From contig JAJTTP010000001.1 in NCBI GenBank assembly GCA_023313575.1, positions 5,704,001-5,768,000 of the forward strand: a DNA stretch of 64,000 nt. The letters are read 5' to 3'. This DNA comes from Eutypella sp. D-1. Taxonomy: Eukaryota; Ascomycota; Sordariomycetes; Xylariales; Diatrypaceae. Every line of letters begins with the position of its first letter. The stretch's first letter is position 1. The position numbers were made by a program, and so were the translations under genes. The notes below the pieces were generated by a model, which ran no database searches, was not told where the DNA came from, and saw only the letters and a program-made list of their open reading frames with translations. Positions 1 through 13,000 of this stretch are shown one piece after another.

Positions 1-387
1 CTCCCAGGCATCGACGTCCTTCTGTTTCTGTAATTGGCGGGCATTCATGTGTCTTCCGGCCTTCTTCTCGACCAATTCGACCTCTCGCTGTTGCTGTTCA
101 ACCCAGGACGTATCGTAGGACCCGAAGGGGTTGTGAGACTCATCCCCTAGGGCATGACCGCCTTCATCACCGAGATACCAGTCGCGATCGAGTGCATTTT
201 GGTCTTGTTGGTCGACCAAAGGCTCGGGGACGTCGAACTCTTGCTGTTTCGGTGTCGCGGGTTGGTTTCGGGAACGGTTCGGGATATGCGGACGCTTGGG
301 AAGAGAGGCGTAGCGGTCGTCGGAGCGGAGAGGGTTGAAATCAAGCTTGCGCCGCTTGGGGCTGAAGTTGCCATCTTCACGATCCAT
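1..387 (-). CDS. prp16: Prp16-type DEAH-box splicing helicase, N-terminal fragment (cut by window edge)
   Basis: The minus strand is open from an ATG at 387 to base 1, giving 129 residues with no stop, so the gene continues to the left. The start reads MDREDGNFSPKRRKLDF. Around residues 79-101 comes a DRDWYLGDEGG...DESHNPFG block, followed by a charged stretch rich in Gln, Glu and Lys. A 'DRxWYxxDEG...HNPF' block followed by a basic coiled stretch is characteristic of the N-terminal extension of Prp16/DHX38, the ATPase that remodels the spliceosome for the second catalytic step. The helicase core lies outside the window, so identity rests on this block alone. The gene shares a 584-bp intergenic region with the divergent pwp1. 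Another DEAH helicase is possible but less likely. Confidence 0.75.
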   Translation of the reverse strand, partial: MDREDGNFSPKRRKLDFNPLRSDDRYASLPKRPHIPNRSRNQPATPKQQEFDVPEPLVDQQDQNALDRDWYLGDEGGHALGDESHNPFGSYDTSWVEQQQREVELVEKKAGRHMNARQLQKQKDVDAWE

Positions 388-971
388 TTTGCGGTCAGAT
401 CAATTTATGAGGTTGAGATGTTCAGAGAACCTGAAGACTCCTAATGATTCCTAATGTGATCGCATCAGGGGAGAGAAATCGGGGCTGGGGGTTTTGGGGT
501 TCGTTTTATTTTCTTGACCTTTCTTGTCCGACAGCCAGATATATTACTTTTAGCTGGTAGTTGATAGGGGAAGAAGGAACTTGGAATCTATTCCACTCGA
601 TGTAAACAAATTCATAGATAATCAGTCGAGGTATTAGTCTAGGTACCTATTAGTGAGTTGGTAGGGCCCAGAAAAGCAGTGCCAAGACCTAGCATCGCGC
701 TACATATTAGACCCATATATCGAAGGGATACGATAAGCATTTAAGTTATCTTATCGGATAAGCCCCGCTAAAATTTCCAAATTTCGAGGAACCTAAGGTT
801 GAGCTCAATGTTCGTGGATAAGTACAGTACTTAGGTAGGTACCTACTTAGATATATGTAGGTAGATGGCTTCCAGGTTTACTCGTACAAGTATAAGATAT
901 TGTCAACTTCCACCTGCAAGTTGTCGCGAACCTCGACTTGAGTATCGGAGTATCGCAGCAGGGTCTCCAAC
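388..971. promoter_or_regulatory. Divergent promoter region between prp16 and pwp1
   Basis: This 584-bp gap separates two start codons pointing away from each other, so both promoters must lie here. It is AT-richer than the flanking exons and contains two TACC/GGTA palindrome clusters (639-650 and 831-849). I see no TATA box I would defend and no additional gene. Confidence 0.5.
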
Positions 972-2738
972 ATGTCGTCCATGATCACCACCTCGGCTTG
1001 GGTGCCGCGCGGGTTTGCCGCCCCCTTCCCCACCAAGTATAAGTTTGACGAACAAGAATTCGAGCGCATAGCCGAGCTGGCCAAGTTACAATTAGACGAC
1101 GCCAATGAGGATCTAGAAGAAGCCCAGGAGAAAGAGGAGGAGGAGGAAGACGAGGAGATAAGCAAGGCTGGAAAGAATGCCAATGACTCTTCCAAGGACA
1201 AGACCCCCGCTGCTCCTACTGCTGGCAAGGATGAGCCTGAAGAGTGAGTTGGATGCTTGTCGCATTGTCGCATTGTCGTATTGTCGCATACAAGTGATAA
1301 TGGGATTTTGCATAGAAAGCAGTGCTAAATATGGTCGGTCTATGCTAGGATCGATATCGACGACGACGATCTGAAAGAATATGATCTCGAACACTACGAC
1401 GACGACGATGATGACGCCCAAGGACAGAGTATGGACATGTTCGGAAACATCAAGTCCTTAACATATTACGAGTCCAACAAGGATGACCCTTACATTACAA
1501 TACCCGACGGCGAAGACGACGACGACAATGATCGGGAGGAGCTGCAGATTCTGGCCACCGATAACTTATTACTCGCCGCCAAGGTTGAGGATGAACTCGC
1601 CCACCTCGAAGTCTACGTATACGAAGACAGCGCCGACAACCTCTACGTACACCACGACATCATGCTTCCCTCGATACCGCTATGTGTCGAGTGGCTCGAC
1701 CTACCAGTCGCGAAGGGCGACGTAGAAAAGGACGCGACCGCCAACTTCGTCGCCATAGGCACCATGGACCCCGATATCGAGGTCTGGGACCTCGACACCG
1801 TAGACTGCATGTACCCCAACGCGATCCTGGGTCAAGGGGGCAACCCGCAGGACGAAGAGAAGAGCAGCAAGCAGCAGAAAAAGAAGAAGAAGAAGAACAA
1901 GGCCAATAAGGCCAACGACGAGTACCACGTGGACGCGGTGCTATCGCTGGCCGCGAACCGGAAACACCGCAACCTGCTGGCCTCGGCGTCGGCGGACAAG
2001 ACGGTGAAACTCTGGGACCTGAACACCACCAAGTGCGCCAAGTCGTACTCGTACCACACCGACAAGGTATGCTCGCTGGCGTGGCACGCGGCGGAGCCCA
2101 CGGTGCTGCTGAGCGGGAGTTACGACCGGACGGTGGTGGCGGCGGACATGCGGGCGCCGGAGGCCAAGGCGCCGCGGTGGGGGGTCGAGAGCGACGTCGA
2201 GAACGTCCGCTGGGACCCCCACGACCCCAACTACTTCTACGTGTCGACCGAGAACGGCATCATCCACTACCACGACGTGCGGGCGGCGCCGCCGACGCCC
2301 GCCGCGAGCAAGCCCGTCTGGACCCTGCAGGCGCACGACGAGTCGCTGTCCGCCTTCGACCTCAACGCCCACGTCCCCGGGTTCATGGCCACGGGCTCCA
2401 CCGACAAGACCGTCAAGCTCTGGAACATCCAGCCCACCGGACCCGCCATGGTCGTCTCCCGCAACCTCGACGTCGGAAAGGTGTTCTCCGCTACCTTCGC
2501 CCCCGACGACGAGGTCGCTTTCCGCCTCGCGGTCGCCGGCAGCAGGGGAACCCTGCACGTTTGGGATACCAGCACTAACCCCGCCGTACGCCAGGCCTTC
2601 GCGCACAAGATCGCCACCCCGGCTGCCGCGGGTGCGGAGGACCGTCTTGTTGGTGTTGCGCAGGATGACAGCGACTCGGAGGATGAAGAGGACGCGGATG
2701 ATGCCGAACACAGCGGGGACTCGATGGACGAGGACTAA
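972..2738 (+). CDS. pwp1: Periodic tryptophan protein 1 (Pwp1), WD40 ribosome-biogenesis factor
   Basis: Two exons, 972-1243 and 1349-2738, give 553 residues. The 105-nt intron has a GTGAGT donor and a CTAG acceptor, and the join keeps frame through a split Glu codon. The start matches the family pattern (W-V-P-R-G-F-A-A-P near residues 11-19). The exon 1/exon 2 junction lies in a long acidic stretch, followed by GNIKSLTYYESNKDDPYI, a hallmark of Pwp1. The rest is a WD40 propeller with repeats such as SASADKTVKLWDL, SGSYDRTV and TGSTDKTVKLWNI. A basic Lys run interrupts the propeller near the middle, and the tail is acidic. Pwp1 acts in the nucleolus in large-subunit rRNA processing. Without exon 1 the protein would lose its conserved N-terminus. 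The high GC3 of the second half produces long antisense open frames that are not genes. Confidence 0.93.
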
Positions 2739-4235
2739 AACCCCCCGGGGGAAGTGGGGATGGGGGGGTGGAAGACGGGTCAAACCGTCATAGTCTTATT
2801 CTGCCACCTTCTCTCTCTATAGGTACAGTCTATATAGATCCTTTAAATCGGCGTGCTATAGGTTAGGTGGGTGGGGGGTTCAAAAAAGAAATACTGAATC
2901 TAAAAAAAAAAAGTTCTGTAATTTTTCAGTAAACACGTTGCTAACAACCCACTCGGTGACGGGCACTGCACTTGAAAAATTCAATACCACGTGCGGCGAC
3001 TCGGTGACACACCCGCTTGCAGCTACATGTAAGCGTTCGGTATATAGGACGGAGCGGGGCGGCCACTTGTACATACGTGCGCAAAAAAGAGACACCGATG
3101 CGACGCATGGGGGTGGGGAGGATCTCATCTCATGTCAGTTGTCCATCAATTACCATGGTAGAAGTAGACTTCGGATACCGATGAATCGATTGAGATCTTG
3201 TCTATCTCTTTGCATCTCTCTTTGCACTATCTCTGTCTCTCTGTCTCTATCCTAATTTAGTCGGTAGGGCATATATGTAAATTGGAAGTGTTCCCACCCT
3301 TTTACCGAAGAGCGCCGTTGGGCGATGATCGGCGCCGGCGCGGCATATTCCCCCCCTCCCCCTTCCCCTTCCAGGCTCCACTCCACATTCATGTGCGATT
3401 TTTTTTTACAGTATATGCATTACTTCTTCTATGTAGGGACTGACTGCCATGGTCATGCCGTACCGTGCCCGTTTGTGTGATTCCATGTATCTGCCCATGG
3501 TTATGTCGTCGGTATAGCGGTGGTAGATGCCGTTCAACGACATTGAACAGATGGATGGATATATCGCATGCCGTGCCGTTACGTACGTAATCCACCCACC
3601 CCATTCCTCAATCGCTTCACGCGCGCGCAACGGGGAGATGTCATAATGCGGTTAGATACCTAACTACGTACACTGGCGGTACTATATATGCGCGCGCGCG
3701 GGGGGGGGAAGAGGGCACCAAAAGGAGAACCCCCCTAAAGCAGCTGGAAAGGGGGGGAGGAAGGTTCTACTACTATCTCCTCCTATGTACGGCATTAGAT
3801 TGGTGGAGCGACAATCATTCGAGTGAGCGAAGCCGAAGAGAGAGAGGCGCCAAAAAGAGTTGAACAATTACCGTAGTGAGGAAGATGAAACAATGAAACA
3901 ATAGAAACGATCAGGGGGGGGAAAGGGACCAATCGCATGCATGCCTCCTGCCAGGCCTTCTCCTCTCCCCCCCCAAGCCCCAAGCCCCCCCTCTTCCTCT
4001 ATGCGCCATTAAAACAGCCCGCGGCCCGCGCGAGCTCGTTTCATGTTTCAACGGCGACTTTGGGCTTTCCACCTATGGATGGATGGATGGATGTACTTGT
4101 GGTCTGCATGGTACCTGAACTAAGATGGGGGCTGTGGATGGGTATGTAGGAAAACTAAACCAGAATTCTATTGGACGGATTCCCGCTAATTCAGGTACCG
4201 TGCATAAGTGCCCTAAGGTCGCGGGTGTGTGCCTC

Positions 4236-4261
4236 TGTGTGTGTGTGTGTGTGTGTGTGTG
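4236..4261. repeat. (TG)13 microsatellite
   Basis: Perfect TG dinucleotide run of 26 bases in an intergenic region. Confidence 0.95.
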
Positions 4262-5720
4262 CTATTCCTGCCGGTACTACTTAGAAGAACTTCTCTAATT
4301 GACGCTGGTATATTGCATAAGCAGATAGGAAAAATACAGGTACCGCGCCTGTCGTTGTCGTCGTCGTCCGAGAGCAAGTGTTGAGAAAGAATGGGCTCCC
4401 TCCGAGAACCCTCTCTCCCTCTGCGTAGCGCTGGGCTATCGGGCCATATACCGGGGACCCCCTACTTGGTTGGATACCTGAGTAGGCCATTGCCAGTGAA
4501 GGCCGCCTTGCTTTGCTGTGCTCGAGGGGAAACAGAATTTCATGGCGCGGGTAACAGAGAACCGAGAAGAGAAAAAAGAAGACAAAAGGAAGAGGGAGAA
4601 AAAAACAAAAAAAAGAAGGGAAGAAGAAGAATACCCACCGAAATCGAACACAAACCACTTTGCTTGCTGCCTACTTACAGAAAAAGCTGCAGCAACAAGA
4701 CCACGGCACATTGATTGATAGATTAGTTACGATGGATTGACATTGGATTCCGGGGCGTCGGTATCATATGCAGCATAGAGGGTGGTAGGAGGGTTTGCCT
4801 TGCCAGATATAAAGTGGCCTGGTTAAGCTGAGAGCCACCTCGCCCTACATAAACTTGCTGGGATCGTCGCGCCCAGTGTCCCGGGAAGCCATCTATTTCT
4901 TTTCCTGTTGACCGTCCCGGTGGGACGAAGTGGGAGAACCTCAAAGAAAGAAAGAAAGATGGGGGGCATGATGCGCTACCGACTTAGTGGGAAGCCAAAG
5001 TTAGAAATAAAAGATGGGGAAGATGCTTTTTAAGTAGCTCTCCTCCAGGGCTGCCATGTCGGGGCTGATAACAGAATCGGCATATAGGTTTCGACGTACT
5101 CCGTAAAAAAAGAACTAACGACATACATACTTGTAAGTTGTCAGTAACCCCGGGAAAACAAGAAGATATCGTCAATGCGCCTGAATTGACGAAAAACCCG
5201 GCTAAAACGAGATGGCGTTGATGCGACTTTTCCCACAATGTTGTGGATGCGATGGTATGGATACCCCGGGTTCCGGCTCCGACGAGTGCGGGACCCGTCA
5301 ATTAGGTAGACCCCGTTAGCCCGTCTAGAGGGGTTCCAGGTAAGGGTAGGCCTCGTCTCATCCACAGTTCGATAAGGCCGGGGGCCATCCATCATCCGAC
5401 GGCGGTCCTGGTAAGGAGAGATTATGTTCAATGCCGTCCCCGTAAGATAGGTGGTATGTGTTGTGCGTGTGTGTCTACTACATATGTACATACCTGCGTC
5501 ACGTCACGGAAAAATTCAATATCACGCGTGGCACCACTCTACCTTCTACACAACCCGGTTAGTTTACTGGAAAGTGGTATGTAAATGGGGTGGGTGCGTG
5601 GCTGGATGGCCCCAGGGAGGCGCGGTTATTAATGAAGGGATGGATGGATGATGCGATGTTGGGCTTCACGGCTGTTACGTTGGTTTCCGTCAACTAACCA
5701 CCGCAGAAAGCAAAAAAGAA

Positions 5721-5768
5721 GGGGGGGGGGGGAGGCCGGGAGCGGGTTTGTTGTTGTTGTTGTTGTTG
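5721..5768. repeat. G12 run followed by (TTG)7
   Basis: A 12-base G run (5721-5732) lies 15 bases before seven TTG units (5748-5768). Intergenic. Confidence 0.9.
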
Positions 5769-6405
5769 GTGTGTGCAAGGTGAGGCAAGCAAAGCAAGCA
5801 AGCAAGCTGCATGCAACGCAATAGAGGAAGCGCCCTGCATCGCAAACAATTCAGCAGAATTTTTCCTGCGTCTTTTTTTTTTCTTTCTTTCCTTTCTTCT
5901 CCCTACCTTAGGTCGCCCTCCCTCTCTCCCGCGCGCACGGGCTTAGGCACCAGCTTTGGGTATATATACTTTTCTACGCAAGGTGGTAGTGATGGCGATA
6001 ATGAATGAGGTCGCCGACGGCGAGGATCGAAAAAAAAAAAAGGTCTTGTCTTTTCTCCCTTCGCGCAGCCTGGCTGGCTGGCTGATTAGCTACTTATGTA
6101 CAATAGCTTACCTGGGCAATAAACGTACAGTGACGAATAATCGAGACATGCAGGACATGACGCGGGTGCTTCCTCCTGCAATGCTCGTTGGCTCGTCATA
6201 GCTTTATGGCTGCAAGTACCCCCGTCAGATTCCGCTGTTCCTGCATATGGATATCGTGGCGGACGACGTGGACAGGCAGAGACAGGTGGGACGGTTCTGT
6301 CAGTTCTTTGCGGGTTCTCTTTGTACCTCTCTACCTCTCTACCATCTACCACTACAAATGCGTGCTTAGGGGGATTGCATCGACCGAAGGGATTGGTGGA
6401 TTGGT

Positions 6406-6420
6406 GGGGGGGGGGGGGGG
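6406..6420. repeat. G15 homopolymer
   Basis: Fifteen consecutive G residues in gene-free DNA. Length may be uncertain for technical reasons. Confidence 0.9.
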
Positions 6421-8392
6421 TGGCAGAGGGAGGAAACAGGGGAAATCGAAGTCTGATTGGGCAGGCAAGGGTGACGATGGCTTATTGGTATATCCTTGCG
6501 AGCTCCCAAGCTCCCTCGCCAAGAATCTCGGCCGGCCATTTAAATCCCTGTCGACCTAGCTGACTCTAACCCGAATTTATTGATCTATCAACCCTTCCTA
6601 CCGGGGGATCGCTTAGCTTGTTTTAGTGACGATAGGGCAAAATAGGGCAGGGCAAGCGATTTATTATGGATCAGTTATGGATGACTCGCGCTTCCTTTGG
6701 ACCTGATAACTGGTGCCTTTCTAACAGGGGGAGATGGGGGGAGGGAGGGGGGAGAGCAGTTACGTACATCTCTCTGCATGTAGTACATATGTAGATGATC
6801 AGGTAGCCCTGAAGAACACCCGTCTGTCTCTGGGCTCAACCGTGTGATCCTACTGGACGGGAAAGACAACAACACCAACCGGTCCTGTCTATGGATCGGT
6901 TGGTTAGAGAAGTTGATGGTGAGGGAGAATAAGAGATGAACGGGTAAGTGAGTTGTAAGAGCCCGACCCAACCTTCCAAGCTTGGACAGGTGAACTTGCC
7001 AGTCCTTCCAAGATGGAATGGCACACATGTTTGAGAGTAACACATGCAAGTAACACATACATTCCCGCAGTATAACTTTCCCACGAATTATCGTGTACAG
7101 GCAGTTAGGCGATAGTAACGGGTACCTGCAACATCGTAGTTCCTAGTAGGAATATAAAAAAGCATAAAAAAGTGATCTATCTGGATGCTCCAGTAGTCTG
7201 GTACTTCCATATCTAGAACCTTGGAAAAGTAATTAGCTTAACCGTAGTAGTTCCTGCATGCAATGTACCTTCCCCTCCATATGTACCTAGAAAAATACTT
7301 GTAGAAGGGAGCATGGAATACACGGGAGAGAGGAGGGGGATTGCCCTGGTTCGTGCCATCCACAACACAAACCCTGCAAGCTCAAAATCCTCTTTTTTAT
7401 CAATCAATCCATCCCTCTTTTATCATCCCGCTTCCCCATCCCCCCCGGAAGAGGATCCATTTACTTTAACTGCTTCAACTTTCCTTCCATTCCCTCCTGT
7501 CGTCCTTTCACCTTTTTGAGGCTATTCCCTGTCCTCTTAGTCGTTCTCTCTAACGGACTGATCAGTCGATCCCTCAAGACTTTTTTCATCGCAGGTCTCG
7601 ATACTCAAGTTCCTTGAGGCATCGCAGCCAGTTCCCTTCCTTTCACTAACTGACAACTGTAGACAACAAGAAACACATTCCAGACGATCTTGTTTTTCTC
7701 TACCAACACAGTCCTTCAAAAACAAAATAACCAACTTCCCAGCAGAAACCCGGTTGTTTCACCATTTCTCTTCTTAGTGTACAGAGCGATACAAGATATC
7801 TCATCGACTTTGAGACCGATCGTCATTCAATACGCCAACTACTATTGTGTGTTATGTGCGTAGTTACGTATTCTCTGCTACCCTGCACACAATAAGCAAT
7901 AAGTCTCCGGAGTACAATTTGGGAGGAATTCAACAAACGTCAAACAAGTTTGTTGTCCATTTTCTTCGCATTCCTTGACAATAAGCAAAGCAACAAATTA
8001 GGATTGGCCTAAGTCGAAGTGCGAGCACTTTTCAAGTTTGTTTGATATATCGACTTTCCAGAAGCTCCGCATGAGTGACCCATACCACGGGTCATCTGCA
8101 CACTTCCATCATTCACCACTTTTTTTTATTTTACAAATTCCATCTGATCCGACTGAAGACCCAACAAAAGAAGGGATTTATTCCCGAGTTTCCCGCACCC
8201 GATACAGAAACTCGGACAACGCCCCTCTTCCATCATCAGTCAAGCCAGCTAGTCTTGCCTTCCAGGGATCAAACTCAGAAACTCAGAGAGTTGCCTGCCG
8301 GAATCAGCAACTGAACTTATTCACTTCAACCAACTAACTACGCAGTACATCATTGTCCAACAGTCAGCAAGTTGGGCAGTACTGCGAACATT

Positions 8393-8413
8393 CAACCAAC
8401 CAACCAACCAACC
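8393..8413. repeat. AACC tetranucleotide repeat in the putative leader
   Basis: Five units of CAAC/AACC in the C/A-rich region upstream of the gene at 9098. Confidence 0.9.
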
Positions 8414-9097
8414 GGATTGAAAGTTGGTGCATCGGCGCATCGGTGCAGTAGCACACTTTCGATTCGACACTTTCTCTCTTCGGCCTGGCCATTGCGATCA
8501 CGTTATACGTTATTTTTGTGACTTAAGCACGGCCGTCTCCACCGACTCACGTCGACTCACATCTGATAGGTTCCTCCAAGCTGTCTCGGGAGAACCCACT
8601 CACCTTCCAAATCAGGGTAACATTGAATGTGCGCCCAATCCGGAAGTAGTAGGCAGATAGAGTCACTCAATTCACCCAGGGCACCGCCAATAAGACCACC
8701 AAGCGATACAGGGTGGGACATCGGGTGCAGCGTACCATTGTCGGCGTCAACCTGTGGACGAGACTGCACTCCAGTTTGTCACACGCCTATTGTGCGCCAA
8801 ATCACACGGGACGGTTATTGAATTCTGAGTGCGCATATCGCATTTCGCATTGCGCCCTGAGAACTATATAACTTGAAGCAGGATCAATTTCCCTTTTCGC
8901 GCTTCGGCGGCCAAGGTATTATTCTAGAGGCCCTTCTTGTTAGGAAGGCGACACAATTACTGCGCCCTGCATAGTACGGCAGATCCCTCCACTCATCCCA
9001 CTCGGTTTCAACTACTACGTAGTCGCCCCGAGTCCTTCCCTTTTCGGAAGTTCGGCCATTCTACCCACCGGCCACCTTGCTTGTCCCGTTTCAGGGA

Positions 9098-10024
9098 ATG
9101 AACAAAAACCCGTCCACCGCCAACACCGACAAGATGTCTCTTGCTCGCGCGCTTACCACAAGGCGTGCAAAGCAGCCCTCTGTAGATATGTCTCTACCGC
9201 AGCGCAGCAATACCGTGGCCAAGGGCCACTCATACTCGGGATCTATTCGCAACAAGATCTCGAGTCCCATGGAACTCACTCATACCACCAATATGCTCGC
9301 CTACAATGCTCCGGACTTGTACCCGAAGTCGGCGTCTTCGTCGTCTTTCAAGTCGGATGACGACGAATCTGAGAGTCCGCGTACAAGCACCTCGTCACCG
9401 CCCACGAGTCCTGATATTCCATCAGTAGAGGACCGGCCCAACTCGCCGGAACCAAATCATCTGTCTTGCTACTTCGCCGTCCCAGGCCAAAAGTTACCAA
9501 CGATAGAGAGCGAACCCCCGGTCATTCCCAAGAGAGCCCCTTCGCATACAAAGAAGGCATCATTCGAGCATCGCGCCAGTAGGACGCCCCGCCTGTCGAA
9601 CCGATCTAGTTCTTCTGTTTCGACCAAGGGCAGTATTTCGCTGTCGCGATCGCCTTCCGCCTCGACAACGGCCACCTCATTATCCTCGGGATCGATGTCG
9701 CGCAAGCGCTCAGTCCCTTCTCTGCCCTTGACCCCGGCTATCACCTCACCGCCAGCGACCCGCACGAGCCCCAGTTTCCGCCGGGCAGCCGACCGTCACG
9801 AGAAACAGCACCCATTCGGTCAGGAACTAGCGCAGGTCACCGAGATTGCCGAGGAATTTGGTGTCAAGGAGAAGCTTAACGTTCTCGACGAAGAGGAGCG
9901 AGAGCTTATCTCCAAGGGATTATGCAGGTTCCGACCAGAGGACTACCTGTCTGAGATCCAGGGCCTCTTTTCGACATTCTTCAAGCCAGAGCCCATGCAG
10001 GCACAACAGCCAGTTTGGATTTGA
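9098..10024 (+). CDS. Conserved-looking Ser/Pro-rich protein of unknown function
   Basis: A single exon of 308 residues. I start it at 9098 because TTTCAG at 9089-9094 looks like a splice acceptor just upstream. The in-frame ATG at 9077 would lie inside that acceptor tract, and a later Met at 9134 (before SLARALTTRR) is a plausible alternative. Residues 1-225 are low in complexity: Ser, Pro and Thr runs, RSP/SPP motifs and basic patches, probably disordered and a likely phosphorylation target. The last 75 residues are different: ordered-looking, with GQELAQVTEIAEEFGV, LNVLDEEEREL and a FRPEDYLSEIQGLFSTFF helix near the end. That tail is what I would expect to be conserved. I recognise no catalytic domain and assign no function. 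The nearest genes are more than 4 kb away on both sides. Confidence 0.8.
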   Translation: MNKNPSTANTDKMSLARALTTRRAKQPSVDMSLPQRSNTVAKGHSYSGSIRNKISSPMELTHTTNMLAYNAPDLYPKSASSSSFKSDDDESESPRTSTSSPPTSPDIPSVEDRPNSPEPNHLSCYFAVPGQKLPTIESEPPVIPKRAPSHTKKASFEHRASRTPRLSNRSSSSVSTKGSISLSRSPSASTTATSLSSGSMSRKRSVPSLPLTPAITSPPATRTSPSFRRAADRHEKQHPFGQELAQVTEIAEEFGVKEKLNVLDEEERELISKGLCRFRPEDYLSEIQGLFSTFFKPEPMQAQQPVWI

Positions 10025-13000
10025 TCGCCATACCTGCAGGTTACGAAAGGCCCTTGGCTGTTTGGTGTTATTCACTTTGGACAACACCATATTTTTACGA
10101 CATTCACTGTACATATTTTTCTTTTGCAGCTTCTCACGAAGTCGCGCACAAACAAATTCGTCGAAACCTGACCGGACTCGGCTTTACGCAAATTTTCCTA
10201 TCAAATTCAAGGGCCGGGGAGCTAGGAGGTAAACAGGAGTTGTTGATATGATGATGAACGAAGGCTCTACACGGAAAGGCTACAGGGCATCAATGGCGTT
10301 TTAAGGCATATTTGCGGACCGACGGAAATGATACCAGGACACACTCGTTTTTTATGTTTTTTGTTTCGGAGCAGAGGCTATTTCGTTCGCTTTATCCTAG
10401 CAGGGTTTTGTTCAAGTTTAAGAAATAAGTTGGCGGCAACTTGCGACAAAAAAGTTTACGGAATGCCTATGTAGAGGAAGGGGAAGCGGGGAAGACCAGA
10501 GGCTTGGCTTGATGGCCAGCAATGGCATTCCACACTCGTTTATTCCGGTTATCTTTTCTTTTTCCTTTATGATCCTATCTCGTTTACTTGTTTGTTCTTT
10601 TGTTCAACTCGTTGCACTTAGCAAAACAGAAAGCAGAGCGCGACGAGAGCTTCGAGAGCATGCTGGTTAGGAGAGGGGCAGTAAGGGAAGGGAGCGAGCG
10701 GGGCAGGAGGGGAGCGAGCGGGGGGAGGGGGGGCGTGCGCGGAAGAACAACACGGCTATGCCGGCTAGAGATAACGTGAACAGAGATTTGACCGCACATT
10801 TTACTTCTTATGCACAACCCCCTACTGTCTCGCTATCTGCGTCATAATGTCTTTACCCTCCGTAACTTGTGGCGTAAAATCTCACTCGGACTTGTGCGCA
10901 CGTTTGACAGTCATTTACATGCCAACATGCGTTTGAGTGAGTGTGTATGTGTGTATGACATAGCATTACGCATCGGATTCCCGGGCGCAACCTGGGGAAT
11001 GCGATCTTGCCTATCTCCAGAGAGCTTGTATGAATGCCCCCGTCCTGTCCTGTGTCTACCTACCGCCTAAGTACACACGCCGGCTAAATCCTGAATGGAT
11101 GGATTGATGGATGGATATTTTGCGGGCAGCCAAACCGAATTGCTCAACAATTCCAATTATTCCCCCCGCCTGCTGCACCCCTCCACCCCACCTACCTACG
11201 GTGTACGTTTGTTCAAGCTCGGTGTTTTAAATCACCCGCGGCGGAATTACAAGTGCATCCATCCATAGATATACCCGACTTAATACATAGGCGGCGCTTA
11301 CTTTGTGGCTGGCGTAGACGTCGGGTCCTAACCCTGGAGGTAAGAATGGATGTGTCATACAGGCGTGGTAGGCAGTTGAGTATCTACCTAGGTAGGTAAA
11401 GGAGGTGAGAGATATTTGTGTGTCTCGTCGTCCTCCCAACAACAACCCGCTGAGCAATGTGCTTTTCTGGACTGTATGTATGGACGGATTTTTACAGCTA
11501 GCCGGTGTGTATGTCTCTCCAGTTATCCCTTGCTTGCGCACGAAGAGAGCGATCGAATTATTGCGCGCAAATAGTGCGACTACATACATCATAGCAGATA
11601 CATACCTACCTAGGGTGGTACAGGACAGACCGCATTGCAAAACGTAACTGAAGGGCTATGTGCATACGTAATTCGCATGCCCATATTTCGCATGGAGTTG
11701 TTGTTGTATAGGCCCTTCGCGAAAACTGACGCATATAAAGGCCATATATATCTCATACATACCTAATCAGTAGTTGGCGTACCTAGGTAGTCTGTAAGTC
11801 CGGGGAACAGGTTCACATCTAACTATACCAGGTCAGGGTCTTACCTACAGTAAGCCGCATAACTTCCTAAGCTGGTCTAAACAGTTTACATGGTATTTCC
11901 TTACGCATTATCCCCCCCGGCGGCGATCGGCCGGGTCCATCTTACTAAAAATATATCTATCTGATGGATCTATCTATCTATGGAAAAAGAACCCCATGAA
12001 CGGGATCTGGTCAATCTGGAACGGCGGGTGTGTGATGCGCGACTGGGGCCGATCATGCACTTTTATACACTATACTCCCGGCGATCAGATGGCCGATCTC
12101 GTGGACGGGGAACGGGGCCATATTTGGATAACGTCTATTCTATGTATGGTGCTACTTACTATAACTATGTGATAACGGGTAGGGATGGAATTCGCATTTG
12201 CACGTGCTCTTGCTAGCGAACAGAATAGCCCCTCATGAAGTAATCTGGTTACCAAGTAGGGCAGGTATATCTTCATCTAGCTACATCATCATCTGGTCGC
12301 GCCATGCACGCATTTTACGTACCTAGAAGCCTGTAAGCCCCCCAAGTAGGCAGCTGCATTGGCGATATTGGTAGGTTGATGATTCTATTGCCTGACTTTA
12401 TTGCATGCCATGTGGCATTATCACCAAACCTGCTTACCTAGGCACCTGCGGATGGTCGGCGACCTGCGTTCTAGACCGCGGAAAGAAGTAAACTACGTGC
12501 GCGTAGTGTGGTAAGTTCAGCTCCGTCTAGCCAGTTGGTCGCATGTTTCGACGAGACCCGCTGTCTGTCCATGCACGCACGCCATGTTCGATGGATATGT
12601 ATCTCAGGTTGGTAGGTGTCATTCATTAGAAGTCCTCGCCATCCTCCCCACCTTCCTGCCAGATCCCCTGGGAGTCTTCTTCGTCATCCAGGCCCGAAGC
12701 TTGCCGGATCAGCGGCATGATTGCCGTCTAGGATTTGGTGGCTGGTGCGGCTATACACTTGAAACAGCGATATATAACAGCCGCGCGTGAAGCTGGAGTG
12801 CCAGGGTAAGCAAGTAGCTAAGTAGTAAGCGGCCCATCTCCGGATTTCCCCCTTAAATCCTCTCTCTATCCGGTTACTAGTTACTACTATTGAACCCCCA
12901 TAGTAACGCTCTTAAGACCTCAGCATGTTAAAACTGTCACTTGTTTAGAAGGAATCTAAAAAATAGAATGACGTTTCCCGGTTTGCATTAAAGAGTGCGG

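Larger units (their letters stand above)
2739..9097. other. Gene-free interval, simple repeats, probable long leader at its right end
   Basis: About 6.4 kb without a credible protein gene. Open frames are short and low in complexity. It holds a CT-rich tract (about 3203-3250), an ATGG repeat (4075-4093), (TG)13 at 4236-4261, G12 at 5721-5732, (TTG)7 at 5748-5768, AAGC repeats (about 5786-5808), G15 at 6406-6420 and an AACC repeat at 8393-8413. From about 7,350 on, the plus strand becomes rich in C, A and T with few G, as in fungal 5' leaders. It ends in a splice-acceptor-like pyrimidine tract with TTTCAG at 9089-9094, so part of this stretch is probably untranslated leader and intron of the gene starting at 9098. 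Confidence 0.5.

Noticed and set aside
1941..2783. 280-codon minus-strand frame
   Set aside because: Antisense shadow of the GC-rich second exon of pwp1; composition is Val/Arg/Gly-rich without any domain.
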